DNA of 6,126 nucleotides from Candidatus Omnitrophota bacterium. GTDB taxonomy: Bacteria > Omnitrophota > Gorgyraeia > Gygaellales > Profunditerraquicolaceae. Made by a program: the position numbers and the translations under genes. Positions 5,993 to 6,126 of this stretch are shown in pieces. The notes below the pieces were generated by a model. It was not told the origin of the DNA and searched no databases. It saw only the letters and a program-made list of their open reading frames with translations. How positions within the stretch are numbered: the stretch's first letter is position 1; every line of letters begins with the position of its first letter. The stretch covers positions 1-6,126 of the forward strand of contig JAFGET010000103.1 of NCBI GenBank assembly GCA_016931435.1. Reading direction: 5' to 3'.

Positions 5993-6020
5993 ATTTTATC
6001 TTAAATATAATTTAATGCAA
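5993..6020 (-). promoter_or_regulatory. Predicted promoter of the PilZ operon
   Basis: TTGCAT (6020-6015), a 16-base AT-rich spacer and TAAAAT (5998-5993) on the minus strand. Transcription would start near 5986, a short distance before the Shine-Dalgarno at 5981-5975. The layout matches the other two predicted promoters in the window. Confidence 0.55.
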
Positions 6021-6040
6021 GGAAATTGCCTATGAAATAA

Positions 6041-6087
6041 TAGGGACAGCGCTATTTTTTGGCTTTAAAACATAGCTGCTGTCCCTA
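6041..6087. repeat. Imperfect inverted repeat (TAGGGACAGC arms), REP-like or tRNA terminator
   Basis: TAGGGACAGC (6041-6050) plus GCTAT (6051-6055) is complementary to ATAGC (6072-6076) plus GCTGTCCCTA (6078-6087), with one bulged base at 6077. That is 15 pairs around a loop of about 16 bases, which can extend further through TTTT/AAAA. It sits four bases after the encoded CCA of the tRNA gene. No strong T-run follows on the minus strand, so it is only a moderate terminator candidate. Its arm resembles TAGGGACAG-type palindromes that I associate with REP-like elements mobilised by Y1/RAYT transposases in various environmental bacteria; this is recollection, not a database match. Confidence 0.65.
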
Positions 6088-6091
6088 ATCA

Positions 6092-6126
6092 TGGTTGCGG
6101 GGCTGAGATTTGAACTCAGGACCTTC
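6092..6126 (-). tRNA. 3' half of tRNA-fMet(CAT), initiator (partial)
   Basis: The minus strand from the right edge reads the end of the anticodon stem (GA), variable loop AGGTC, T stem CTGAG/CTCAG with loop TTCAAAT, acceptor strand CCCCGCA, discriminator A and an encoded CCA (6094-6092). The GA-AGGTC segment, the acceptor strand ending in A72 and the A73 discriminator match bacterial initiator tRNA-fMet, in which A72 is mismatched with position 1. Elongator tRNA-Met has a different acceptor end. The anticodon and 5' half lie beyond the window, so the identity is inferred from the 3' half. Confidence 0.85.

Noticed and set aside
5441..6004. Three short plus-strand open frames opposite the PilZ operon
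   Set aside because: They are antisense to a recognisable PilZ domain and its coupled gene, with no ribosome binding sites or recognisable domains.
6092..6126. Elongator tRNA-Met
   Set aside because: The acceptor strand CCCCGCA-A and variable loop AGGTC match the initiator form, not the elongator.
1..6126. CRISPR array, insertion sequence, toxin-antitoxin or defence system
   Set aside because: No spaced direct repeats, transposase or recombinase genes, or defence-family domains are visible on either strand.

Overview
The window is a bacterial chromosomal segment that looks like a metagenome-type genome of moderate GC. The clearest affiliation signals are a PurL with two PurS-like domains fused at its N-terminus and no glutaminase, a PilZ protein, a lipoprotein with a classical lipobox, and Shine-Dalgarno sites of the AGGAGG type. 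A didermic, little-cultivated lineage such as Omnitrophota, or one with Deltaproteobacteria-like gene content, would fit. This is inferred from style and gene content only; no marker gene here settles the taxonomy.

Left two thirds, minus strand: purB (adenylosuccinate lyase), then purL (FGAM synthase), then the first 19 codons of a third gene running off the left edge. That start resembles the TIGR00730/LOG Rossmann-fold nucleotide hydrolase family. purB has a recognisable promoter and a strong ribosome binding site, and the three genes are probably co-transcribed. PurL and PurB catalyse steps 4 and 8 of IMP synthesis, and PurB also makes AMP. The ammonia-supplying PurQ subunit that this PurL needs is not in the window.

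Middle: a divergent intergenic region (4355-4458) carries back-to-back promoters for purB and for a rightward lipoprotein gene with a C-terminal BamE/OmlA-like segment. That gene ends convergently, 13 bases from the next leftward gene, and has a terminator-like hairpin inside its own coding end.

Right third, minus strand: a two-gene operon of a PilZ (c-di-GMP receptor type) protein, overlapped by 11 bases by an unrecognised multi-pass membrane protein. Upstream of it lies a long imperfect inverted repeat with a TAGGGACAGC arm, and then the 3' half of an initiator tRNA-fMet gene cut by the right edge.

No complete, obviously new system was found. The points most worth a second look are the heptamer repeat inside purL, the tRNA-adjacent inverted repeat, the intragenic terminator-like hairpin and the symmetrical divergent promoter.
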